From positions 36,772,935 through 36,836,934 of the forward strand of contig NC_058338.1 in NCBI RefSeq assembly GCF_905475395.1: a stretch of DNA of 64,000 nucleotides. Reading direction: 5' to 3'. Below the pieces are notes generated by a model that made no database searches, was not told where the DNA came from, and saw only the letters and a list, made by a program, of their open reading frames with translations. This stretch comes from Chrysoperla carnea. Taxonomy: Eukaryota > Arthropoda > Insecta > Neuroptera > Chrysopidae. The number at the start of each line of letters is the position of its first letter. Within the stretch, counting starts at the first letter, position 1. The position numbers and the translations under genes were made by a program. Below are positions 32,711 through 45,800 of this stretch, piece after piece.

Positions 32711-35700
32711 GGCTAGAAATGTTTTTTGCATGATTTCCAAAACTAACTATCAGTTTGAAGTTGCAGGCATTGTTTTGTTACTAGAATAAACACAATGAAC
32801 CACTCAAACGATAATTAATTTAATTTTACTTCACTTATTTAATAATCGCTGTGTTATTACTTATTTTAACAAAAGTGTGCATGACTGAGTATGAATATAT
32901 GCGACTAAGAATATTAAAAATTGAATTATCTTTAAGTTAATAAATCTGCGATATGAATTTGTTCGAAATAATTATATATAATTATTTTTTAAGTATTTGA
33001 CAATTTCCTACTATTCATCCTTTAGTCATAAAATTTTTCATACCGTTAAAATTTTGGATTATTTTTTCCATGATGTTTTGTGTAACATTTTTAGTGTACC
33101 ATCGATGTTTCGATCACACACTTTCACTAAAACGACTGATATGGTGAATATCTTTGCACTGGTATCGTCGAAATCGTGATACACTATACAAATTTGATAA
33201 AAAAGATGCACAACTAAAAAGAATTGAAGAGTGAAATATACCAATATACGCCAATCAGCTTAATTAGCCGTTCAATTAACAGCCTACCCTTTTTACTAAA
33301 CCGGCGCCGAAAACTAGCGGCCTGAACTATATTCACCCATTCAATCAAACAGCTAGGCTAATGACTTGGATCGATAACGTTTAACTATTTGCCTATCCTA
33401 ACCATGGAAGAAAAAAGTTGGAACTAAAGTCTATTTTTTTTTGACACAGTCAAGCCAGTTATCTTCTGGTGGCCAGAGATTCCAAAAATGTAGTTGTTAG
33501 CCTACTGTGTATCAGTGTTGCAATAATAGATGTGCTTGTTTTAAAAACAAAGTTCTTTTCGGATCCAAATGCCATGGAAATTTAACTATCTGTTATTGAG
33601 TTACACTATTTGATCTCATGATTACCCTATTGTATGAATGACTTAAGAATCAGTCAGCCAGTTCATTAGATGTTGAATTAAACGCTATGCCTGAATATAA
33701 TTCAGTCCGCTAGTTGAACGGCGCTTTTAACCAAAAGGCTGTTTGATTTTCCATTCATAGTTTTGACTTTACTTTAGCCTTTAATGTTTTTGGATTTCAT
33801 GCATTAGTAGTAGTTTTCAAAGTGAAAAAAGTAACAATTTTAAGAAAACGATCAACATCTGAAAATAAGTTCTGTTGTTAGTCCATTTCGTAATTAGTTA
33901 AAGTGTGTGATTTGAAATACATCTACATATTTAGTAAATTGTTATTATAGCCAATTTTCCAATCTGCTTATCTTAAACATAAATTGGTAGGTGTATATTT
34001 AATTATATTTAAAAAACATTAAAAAATAGTTTTTTTCTTTGTATAGACAATTTTGATATTAAGAAAATTGGGCAACAAGAATATAAAACAATGAATATAA
34101 GCTCGTATCTCTTGTTTATATACATTAAACTTTTTTTTTACAGTATAAAAATAATTAAACTTTTTTTTGTTAAATCATTTTACAACATAAAATTGACAAT
34201 TTTGTTCAAACATATATTACATTTTTAAAAATATACACAATTAAAAATTGTTTTCTTTACCAATATACGCAATTTAGGCATGTCGCAAATTTTCAAAAAT
34301 ACAATTAAACTATTTTCTTCACTTATTGCTAACCGAGAACAGAATCAAACTGAATTTAAAGTTCGATTCAGATAAAAAAACTCCTTATAAAATTCGAAAA
34401 ATGTCAAACATTTCCAGAAAGTGGTATCGATTCTAGGAATATTTTTAATTTTCATAGTTTTTGTTTGTTTTCTATGATTCTAAAAGCTTCCTTCATGATT
34501 TTTAATAGCTGGCTAGCAAATACTTTAGCAATAGGTGAAGAAAATTCGAGAAAGTAAACTTTATTTAACTTAGTAGTAAACTTTACAAACTTGGTCATGA
34601 AGAACATTACGTTTCCATATGGTACAGTAGACCTTTTTCACATTTTTTTCCTTTTTTTTTATATGAAAGTAAATGTCTTGATAAATGGGCTAATTTTTTT
34701 CCCCGATTTTTTTGAAGCCGAGAAAACAGACAATGGAAATCATTAAAATTCAAATTGGCGAAAACGATCCGGAAACACACGATGTTACACGAAGGTTGGT
34801 TTGACGTCATTTAAAGTTGATAATAGTGATATATTAATACAACTGTTGACACTGTTTTATTGTCATTGCTTGTCGGATTGACATCACAGATCACGTGTGC
34901 GGTGGAGCAAAAAAAAAAAAATCGTTTTAAAATATTTCAAATATTGTGACTTTTTGACATTTTTTTTCATAGTGTTTTTATTGTTAAAAATGCGTAATTT
35001 TTGAGTTACAGGCTCTACTCGACCTATATTTTCATAAAAAATTATCAAAAAGCATTTCTGTTTTTCATGAAAAAGGTCTGTTATTTATTCAAGTTATTAC
35101 AAATCACTTCAATTATTCTTTCATTTAACTTTCATATTGCTTTTATGGGGTTGTTTTTAAAACGCGACGAGAATAAACAAAACGCTGTAAAATTAATTTA
35201 CTTACTATTGCTTTTTTCCAACAATTTCGATTAATATTAAATTACCAGCATTTAATATTTTTTTCGTATTAATACTATTATTATTATTTATTCTAAATTT
35301 GAACCAAAACATGAAATAATACAAGTGACATTTTTTTAAATCACGCCAACATTCTAATTTTTAATAACGATCACTATTGTTATTTTTGTGTAAATAGAAT
35401 ATCTTTATTACAAGTTATTCTATTTTCACAAAAATAATTTAGTGAGTTTATTGTGAACTGTTACAAAAAGTTTGGTTGTCAACACCAAACTTTACAATAA
35501 TAAATTTAGCTACTAACGATGGTTGCGTTGTAATAGAAATATCGATATTTAGAGTTTGAAACACAATTTGATTTTGAGTATCGTGGTATTAATTTCAATA
35601 ACTATGTCTCAACTCGAAGTCAACAAAAATTCATCCTTATAAATTTATTGAATTTATTGTTTTATTGTATAGACAGAATGCCTTACAAATTTTCTGCTGC

Positions 35701-36525
35701 TTGCCGGCCTTTTAAGGTTTGCTTCGTTGAATATGATCACCATATTCAAAACATTAATGCTTTGTAGGTTAGAAAAAAGCATACATTAGACTGTATAAAA
35801 ACTAACTTTGTAAAAAAGACGGATTCCGGCTAGCGATCTATCGGCTAGCAATCGTATTTGCATCCACCATAAAGAGGATATATTTGTTGTAGGCGCTCTG
35901 AGAGTTAAAAAAAAAAGTAAATTGGGAATTTATAAAATTAACATCAGTAAAAAAATAACTATAGCAATTTATTTCAATTATAAAAAAAGTAAATGAAAAA
36001 TAAAAACACAATTGTTAGAAACCTAACTTTCTTGTGAATTTTTTCAATTCGAGATGAAATGTTTCTATTTTAAACAAAATGTTTTTTGGTTGCATATTTT
36101 TGCAAAATCCAAGTGGATTTGAGTGCTTTCTCACTGAACGTGAATAATTTAAAATTAAAACAATGGGAATTTATAATTTAGTAAGAGCTAGCACATTATT
36201 TTAGCGAATAAACTGATCATTTTTTCGATCTGGTCCCTGCAGGGAATTTACTTAATCTACGCAGCTCTTACTCAACGAATTTATTTTTGAAAATAATGCG
36301 ACACTCCTATTGAAGGAAATTTGAAATATTTGGTTTTTTTTTAATGAATAATGGAAAAACGTTTATAAATAATTATTAAATGATACATGAATAGAAAATA
36401 ATGAGGAGAAAATGATGATACAATTTTTTTAAGCGAATTTTCCTTTTTTTTTTTCAATTCGGCTATTTTTAAATATTCATGATTTGATGATGTACGATGG
36501 GACTTAATGAATTTTTGTTATAAAA

Positions 36526-36531
36526 TTTATT
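36526..36531 (-). promoter_or_regulatory. Polyadenylation signal of ANCHR
   Basis: AATAAA on the minus strand three bases past the ANCHR stop; further signals may be used. Confidence 0.4.
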
Positions 36532-36533
36532 GG

Positions 36534-36866
36534 TTAATCTTCATCTTCGTCCATATCTTCGTCCTCCTCACTTGTCGTAGCCGCAGTTCTCGGTTTGTAT
36601 GGTATTGATTTATGATGTGTTTCACTCCAATCTCGATGTATTTCTGTGAAGCATTTTGAGCAATATAAATCACCATCACAATCTAAACACCTCGTTGTCG
36701 CTTGTACATAACATATCACACAAAATGATAGCTCAGGTGTTGATGCATGTAAAGGTGTTCCTCTATCAGCGGCTTTTAATATTCTTGGATGTTTTTTCTT
36801 TGGTGGGACTTGTGTTACTGCGTTGTTTGCAGTAGTTGAACTTTCAATTGCTACTTCATCCATGAT
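36534..36866 (-). CDS. ZFYVE19: ANCHR exon 5 (B-box finger and C-terminus)
   Basis: 110 codons plus TAA after TTTTAG. Encodes FCVICYVQATTRCLDCDGDL and YCSKCFTEIHRDWSETHH, the B-box-like finger of ANCHR, then an acidic tail EEDEDMDEDED. Confidence 0.94.
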   Translation of the reverse strand: MMDEVAIESSTTANNAVTQVPPKKKHPRILKAADRGTPLHASTPELSFCVICYVQATTRCLDCDGDLYCSKCFTEIHRDWSETHHKSIPYKPRTAATTSEEDEDMDEDED

Positions 36867-39800
36867 CTAAAATTAAAAATTTTTTTAAATTAGATATTGT
36901 TAAAACTAGCAGAGTTAAAAGTTTAAATATCCCTGAATTTGTTTGGGTATCAATCAATAATCTCTATGTAGCTGGATAAAGTATCCCATGCATCGAAATT
37001 GATGAAATTCAAAGTATAAACTAGCATCATTGAATGAGAAAATAAACGGCGCAAGCGGATTTTTAACATATTTATATTTCGTATGAAATCGTAGCAAATT
37101 TATACTTTGTATTTAGTTCCCAGCCACCTATTCTGGGGCCCTGGGAATTCTTCAATATTAGACACTTAAATTTATTTTACGTTATATAGATCCTCTTTCT
37201 AGCTTTATAGAGACCAGTGGTATCAATTTTAGAATTGGTGGTGATTTTGTTATTTTTAAGTAAAAAAATTTATAGAATCGATTTTAGAACTTCTGTTCTA
37301 CCTCTTATTTTTTAAAAGTAAGATTTTCGTAGGACCCAAAGATCCATAAGGATCCTTCAAATAACTTTTTAGAATTGTTTGAAATCGTTGTTAAATTTTT
37401 ATTTCACTAGCTTTTTTCGGTTTTGAATTATCGTTTTTACAGACAGCCAGAAAGGGGGAAATAGATGATTTTGATACTAAAAAAGGATGTTACTATAGGG
37501 TCTTACACCTTTAGAAAGAAAAAGTAAAGTATTGGAGTTTTAATTGTTAATATGGCATACGAAAAAAATGAATTTCATTAGTTTTTACTTCATTTTTGTA
37601 AATAATCAAATTTATTTAATAAATAAAATAGAAATTTGTTATCCATTATTTTGGGAATCAAAAACGGTTTAAATTACGAGTGACGTCATTCTGCTATCTT
37701 GCCGCTCAAAAATTTTAATTATCTACGTAACAATGATCGTCAAATCAAGTTTGTAATTTAATAAAATTGAAGAATTAAAACAAAATACAACAGTGTTGTT
37801 CAATTAGGTGTTAACACGTAAAAATGAAGAATTAGGTCAAAAAAAATGTTATCACTTAAATGAGAGAGACAGGTTATCCCAAAAGATGTTACCCCTGTGG
37901 TAATATCTCTTTGACTATTTACCTCGTAATATCTTATTGAACAGGCATGTATAATAATTTTTTTTATTTTTTAAATCAATTTAATGAAAATCAATGAATA
38001 GTATTAATATGCAATAAATATGACATATTTTTTTATGCATAAGAAAATCGTCGACATTTTAAAGAAAAATTCACCCTCTTAAATTAACCAAAATTTATAC
38101 GATAGAAAAAACTTGCGAAAATATAGTTGTATAAGTATAGTAGATCAAAAAATACGTGCAAAAGTTCAAATTTTAATATGTCAATGTTCAAATTCAATGT
38201 GTATTTTTGTAGATAATGTAATCAATAATGATCTTCCAATCACAAAAGCAATATTAATTTAATAAGGCCACTTATTAAAATTAACCTTAGTTCAAACGAT
38301 TATAACCTTGATCTGTTTTATTATTTTTATCAAAATATAAAAACTATTTTTGATAATCACTAACATATAATAATATCGACATTCCAAATTATTTAACAAT
38401 TTTTAATTTTGATTAATATCCGACAAAAAATCCAAGCTCAAAAATATATTTGTAGCAATGTTGCATTAAAATTAATCTAAAATTTGCACACTTAACTTTA
38501 ACGTTAAAAATATTTATAAATCTACTTACTTTTCTAGTAATTTTATCAATTTGCGTTTCTTCGTCACTCGAATCAATATCGTGAAGCTGTGTTAAATATG
38601 CTGTCGTATTTGGTTGTACACCAGCGTCTCGTAAACTTGCAATTCGTGCTTCAATTTCACTACTTGGATCGTGTGCTAATTCAATATCACGTTCTGATGC
38701 GTACTGTTCCAGTAAAGCATCTACTTTTTGTTGATCACTACGCTGGTCGGCAAAAAATGCCGGCTGTAAATAAAAACAAAAAATTATACATACATTAATT
38801 AGTTAACTGTTGTATATAATATATTCGAAACATGCCAATTATTATTTTGAAAAACAATATAAGAAAAAATTCATGATTGTCCACATAATTAAAAACCTTG
38901 ACAATTAATCTACAATTTAAGGTCGGTATTTTAATCACTTTGAGAATTTGCCTAACATTTCTATATAGGTCCAAGGACCATCGATTTTGTAATCAGAAAA
39001 TACAAGAGAACACTTAGACCAATTTTCGCGGTGCCTCAAAAATTTAAGTTTATTTTACATAAGATAATAAAAAAGAAAATATAAATTTGCGATAATGGTA
39101 TAGCTCGAATTTAAGAAATAGTTTTTTAATTTTAAGTTACAAAATAGAAAAACTATTTCTTTAATTGAGAAGTAAACAGCCGTAACTTCAATTTTCTGCC
39201 AAAAGTATATTAATATCATATTTACCTTACACGTTTCCATTATGTTATTGTGGTAAAATATACTAAATTTTGGCAAAAACAAGAGTTTCGATTGTTTACT
39301 TTTTGGCTACAGATTTAAAATTTTACATTTACTAAAAAAATTCAAAATTTCCTTACACTATTTAAAACTATTAAAAATAATAATAATAAATAAACTAATG
39401 TACTTGTATTCAAATATGAATTACAACAATTAAATATCACTGTCTCTATTGAATTAAAGATTGAATATATCTGCCATGATCTTTTTTCTAATCAATTTAT
39501 TGAAATAACAACATAAAAAAAATGACGATAATTACCACTGGTAGTGACTTTAACATGACGTAGAACAACGTTTTGATGCCTTTTCTTAAACACCGCGTGA
39601 AAGAAATGTGATCAATTGATATTATATTTTTGCTTAGTCAAGTTCAAATTATCGTGTTATGTGCTGTTAGATGATAACAATTTTTCTTCGTAGTCGGAGA
39701 AAAACAGAAAAAAGTTTCAAAAAAAAAAGAAAATATATTTACTTTGTTCACTCAAACAATACACACAAATCAAACAATAGTTTTGACCTATTTATATTAT

Positions 39801-42800
39801 TTTAATTTACATCAAATTATGGAGGGAGATGACCAACAGCTCCTTTCGCTTCTTTACCTCTATGTATAGATTATAAATTTTTACATAACATTCGAGATTT
39901 TTTTATGATTTAATGTTAAATTATCATTTTTGACAATTCTTGAAGCTCAGCCTTCGCATCAAATATTTTTCTAGTTCTCAAATTTTAGAAGCATGTAAGC
40001 CATCTGGACCTCTGCGCACTCGTTGAATGCAACATGATGCATCTTGGTTATAGCTTCTATTAGAACAAATAAACCTACAGGAGTAAATTCAATCCAGTTG
40101 TGAGTTAGAACACCTAAATCAGCCAGAACTTCATCTAATATGCCGTCTTCTGGGGACATGGGTACCTTTTGGTTATAGCTTCTGTTAGGAGCAAATACAA
40201 CTATAAGAAATCTGCCCAAGGAACGTTCTGCAATCGATGCAGAACGCTTAAATCTTTTCTGCCAGGACTTCTTGAGAAATAAATGAATCCAAAACGTCAA
40301 ACCTGAACATTCTGTTCTCGGCTTCCAGAGTAAGCTCTACACGATCGGAGAAATTTCATATCACCGTGAAGTCAACATACATGTAAGGCATAGATATACA
40401 GATTGCTGTTATTAAATTTTTGACTCTAGTATCGCTGTTAAATGGAAAATTAATATTGATGAATTCGGTTGGAGCAGGCATTGTCTGATTTGGAACATTA
40501 GAAATCGGCTTACAGTACCTTGCTTGTACGAGGCTCATGCTTTATTCCTTTTGAGGTATTCTTATCCATTACAAATTATGGGCTAAATTTGTCACTGCCA
40601 GGGGGAAATTCCAAATAGCTCTAATAACAATTTTTGAGTTCAACGGGGAACTCAGATGTCAAAAGTCGATTCACTTATTTACTTGTGATAAGAGATGAAG
40701 AGACGGATAAATTCTTGATTAATAATAGATTTTAATATAATGTGAGGTTAAGGTTAAAATCAAATTTGAGTTCACCGTAAGATGAATTTAAATATTTCTA
40801 CTAGGTATATAAAGGGTATTAGAAGTAAACGATATTTTGATTAACAAAACTTATGATATTTCCCTTAACTTTGGATCAAATTATTATATATTCAATTATA
40901 TCTAAAATTTTAATTCGATCCTCAATTTTCAACATTTAGGTCAGTGGATTAAACATAAGTCGTTTTTAACAAAATTGAAGGATTCAAAGATTTTACTACA
41001 CATGCTTCGCGAGTTGCCCCAAAACTATAGCATTAGAAGAGCAAAGTCAATAAAATGTATAATTCTAAGCAGAAAATTTTTGGATTCGACGTTCCAAAGT
41101 GTGTAGGACATTGTTAATTATTGTATGCAATTTTGAGAATTTTTCCGATTCATATTAATCAAATTAAAATCTTGTTCTCGGACAAGTTAAATTATACAGA
41201 GAGAGATAGTTGCATGCTTAAAGTTATAAAATTAAAAATAAGAGTAAAATAATTGTAAAGGGTGATTTTATAGAGGAGTAAAATAAAACACAGAAAAATG
41301 ACAACAACGAGTTCACTGTTGGCTTCCAAATAGAGATAAAATAATCTAATGGTAGTGTCCGACCGAAGGTTTAAAATCTCTAAGAAATTTTGTTCAAGAT
41401 TGGCTACAAGCTACAATTAATAATATAAATGATTTTGAAGATTTATTTATTTATCTCTAGAAGTTGATTGTGAGATGCAAGTTATCAAAAAACCACCTTC
41501 GGTTCGAAATTTATTTGATCGAAGCCGATGCCTCGGTCGGACAGGTTTCATTCAGAAATTAATTGTATACGCAGAGCCTCCGTGGCCACATTCCCGAAAA
41601 TATTCAAACATTAGTGCCATAAAACTATCTGTTACATATAGCCAATTTCATGAATATTAAAAACATTTTTCTGTGTTTTATTTCAATTTAAAGTTCGTCT
41701 CCTTTAAAAAAAAAACACCCGTTGGTAAATATGTTTTTACTTATCATAAAAATACCAATTTGACTAATATTAATCGAGAAATTTTCAAAAATACTAACGA
41801 TACTTAATGAAGCCCTATCTCGTTAATGGTACATAGAATCTAAAAACTACAAATTAACTGTCTTTTTAGAATTTTATCATCTATATTACTCTGATCTTCC
41901 ATATATTTTATAAATTATTCAAACAATTTACAAATTGAATTTTCTAAAATTCAAATGTAGAGTTTTAGTCGGTATATAGGCGTTGTGTGGCGCTCATATC
42001 AAATTTTTTATGTAAACAAAAACAAAAGAATAATTTAAGTTTATGAGACAGACGTTTCGAGTAATATCTCAAATATTGATATTTGTTTACTTTTTATGTA
42101 TTTCTTTTTTTTTTTCATTTAAATTCACGAATCCGGCTCTTTATTTTTATCTTTGGAACTAGTGTAAACTGCTTTGATTTGAATAATGTTTATGTTGATT
42201 ACATGAATTTATACAACTTTCAAGAATATGAAGATGGTAGAAACGCTGATACTAATAATTGTCAGCCATTTTTAGTTCGTACAAGGTCCATTAGTGCAAT
42301 TTACATATTGTATACCATACTTTTTTTTTTGGCAAAAAAGACATTTTTTCGCAAATCTTTAATAAAAATCAAGATATTACATACATGGTATTTGCCATTA
42401 TTGCATTTTGTTTTACTGGATATGAGGATTCCTTGTAAAGCTATCAGCAGCTAGCTGATACGATAAGTTAAAATCCATCAATAGAATCATGAAGTTGGAT
42501 TTTTTTCAAACATCATTTACAGCGGTGTGAGTAGAAAGTAGCAAAGGATAGTCTTCTAACACTCTTAACTCTTATAGCACAACCGTTTACACTAACATTT
42601 TACTTAAACCGTGTATGAAAAAAAAAAACATACACTAAATACATTCAGTGAAAGTAGAAAATGCTAGCAATACCTGGTGTATTATAAGACTATGCAATTT
42701 ATGTTAAAAAGTGTATACAAAAACATAATACAATTTTTGTCTAATGTACAGTGTGTCGCATCTAAGATGAAGACATCCTCATATTTTCGTTATTTATAGA

Positions 42801-45800
42801 AATATCGATTTGAAATTTTGCACAGTCATACAGGGTGATAGATACAGTCATACAGTCAAAATATGAAATTGATTAAAAAACGAAGAAGTTATAAGCATTC
42901 AAAGATTGTTACCCATCTCTTTTAAGCAAAACAAAGTTTTATATGTATTTTATATGTATCTCTACGGTGATATCGGACAATGACATCACTAACCTATGTC
43001 TTCCTCTTTGTTTAGTTAGGAATTTTAAACGTTCATATTTTGCGTACTTCCACAGATTTTCAAAAACCAACTTCACTTTTCTACCCGTACAGTGAGAATT
43101 CTTCACCTGAAATGTTTTCTTTTTACCCTTTTCTATTTAATTTGAAATATTCGAACGTATTATATACGAAATCATTCGGGATCAAAATTGCAATTGATTT
43201 TTTGGACACAAGTCTCGAGCATAAAGTTTTGGCTTTGATAACAGAGATAATATTACGACAGCATGTTTGGTTTTTTATTTTTTAGATGTGGGGCGCAAAT
43301 AAAATTTGTTTAAAATTTTCTTGATATGAAGTTAGGTACTTACAAATTTTATGTAGAATTTACTGTGCTCAAAATTCATATGATTTTTTCACAAGAATTA
43401 TAGTAAATTTGATTATTCGGAGGTCGTGTGAATGTTGTTAAAAAAATTTTTAAAAGATCTGAAAAAGTTTTTCTTAGAATGATAAACTTATTTAAACCGG
43501 ATTGAACATGTAGCGACGCATGATCGATCATATGACATCTTTGATTTAGGTGAAATATTTTCAAAATACTAAAAAAATATTATAAATTTAATGCGTAATT
43601 TTTAGTAAGAATGCGTATAACATAAATTCCTTTAATTTAGGTAAAATTTTGTACAAACTCTGTTCTTAAAAGCAACAATATAGAACGAATTAGATACTAA
43701 AGAGTTTATTAATTATAAAAACATCCAGTGTGTCATCGAGAAGTTTTGTTACGACTCAATCCATCCATGTAACAGGAATAGAATATTTTGAGCACACCTA
43801 TATCGAGGCACACTGATTATGATTCATGCGTTATATTGCGATTTCTTCAAACAGCTATTTTAGCCTAAATTATGATCCCTCTCTAACATTTTTTATTTAA
43901 AACATGTTTTCGAAAATCGTTAGCTTTCGGAGAAAAATACGACTTAAAATAGGTCATTATTGTATTTAATCGAAAAAAAAATAAGCTTACTTTAGTAAAA
44001 GCGTGGCTTATAATGTAGTCACGTCACCGATTCCATGAAAGATTTATTATGGATGACAGAAACTCTTCTGTGAAAAACAAGATAAGGTTTAATTTCTTAA
44101 CAACAAATTCGTCAACTTCAGGAAGTCTTGAAGTAGACGCTTATATCAAAAGAAAAGTAACGACCCTGATTTCAAGAATCATTATTAAATGTTTATAACT
44201 TTTCATTGAAATAATAAAGTGTATTCATTTTTTTTTATTAAAAAGATAAATTTCAGTAATCATTAATATTTTGTAATTTCATTGAAATTATAATATATTT
44301 GCTTCTGATAACGATTCAAGTTGTTTTTTCTCATCCAATACCAATGGTTTAAATTTTATTTCAATAATTCTGATATAGACATTCAGTCTGCAATTATTTA
44401 TTTGGTGGTATTTTTCCTCCACAATTGTTTTGAATTTATTTGTAAACATAATCTTATTTTTTAATAAATTTTTGTAAACAAAATGGTTTGCCTTTGAAAT
44501 TAAAATCTATCGATAAAATTTTAAATTTTAAATGAAAGATCCGGAAAATTTTCATTTAATTTGGAAATTGGATATAGTTTTGCATTTTCATTCTAAGCTA
44601 GAGGCAACTCAAAATATACCACAAAGTTTCAGACCAAAACATTCTATGCTTGTAATTCCGGTAGTTCAATCGACCAGATCTTATCAAAAGACCCGATACT
44701 ATTCTGAACTGTGTTCCATTTTTTTTAGCTGAGAGCCATTAAATAATCTTAAGTTGTTGGCTTATCGTAGCTATTCTTTTATCGAGACATCATTTGGTAT
44801 CAAGATATGGAAAACACAGACCCTTTCCTTGGCAGAATTTTTGTTGTCTCGTTTCACTAAAGAATGATCCGGAACCCAAATTTGCATGAGTGCAATCTTC
44901 ATGTGGTTTGGTTTCTCGGAGTATATAAACAATATGAAGAAAACCAAAACTTATATCATACCTCTCAGGAGTTTATGTTGATTTGTATTATAAATTGGGA
45001 TGACGGCTAAATATTTTTATCAATTCAGGTGGAGAATTCTCACTGCACGGACAGAAAAGAGAAGTTGGTTTTTAAAAATCTTTAGAAGAACGCAAAATAT
45101 AAACGTTTAGAACTCCTAATTAAACAGAGAAGATATTTGAAAGTGACGTCATTGTTAAGTATCGCCAAAGAGATTACATAAATATAAAACTCTGTTTTGT
45201 GAGAAAGAGGCGAGCAACAATCTTTGAATGCTTGTAACTTCTTCATTTTTAATAAATATTAATTTAGCTTTCAAATTTTGTTATGGTATCAAGTCTACTT
45301 TAACGTTTTTGTTGCTACTGTGGCAAATTCGATATCAGCCATCTACCCAATTATGCATACTTTTGTAATTTTGGGTTTTAACGTCTATTTACATAACTGA
45401 CATAATTTTTTACATGTTAAAATTTTCTGGGAAAATATTATTTTTTAATATGCATGCATTAATAACTTTTTAAGATGAGGCAATAAAATTTTTAGTTACA
45501 GTTTTATACAGGTCAAATTTATGGATCATTTGAAGTGTTTGTACACATTTTAAGTAATTAAAAAGCTGTGTATGATTTGATAAATAATTATGCAACAAAA
45601 TTGCAATAAAAGTCAGAAAAAAAATATTTAAATTTGCATAACCCTAGACCTTATTATGTTTCATAATTAAATAAGACTTTTTGTTGTAATTCAATATTAT
45701 TTTTCAAAAAAACCAGCACGTTTTGATAGGAACATAGATGTTGATCATTCCCAAGTCTTATGAACACGAAAGTTTACGGCTACTTTTCCACTTACAGTCG

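Larger units (their letters stand above)
27881..36525. other. Intergenic between Dim1 and the ANCHR 3' end
   Basis: 8.6 kb with no recognisable exon or RNA gene. It contains a (TA)n microsatellite at about 31318-31331 and a perfect 20-base hairpin at 32665-32710. The rest is AT-rich background. Confidence 0.55.

Noticed and set aside
42083-42454. 123-codon plus-strand open frame
   Set aside because: Phe/Ile/Leu-rich composition and no recognisable motif; consistent with a chance frame in AT-rich intron DNA.
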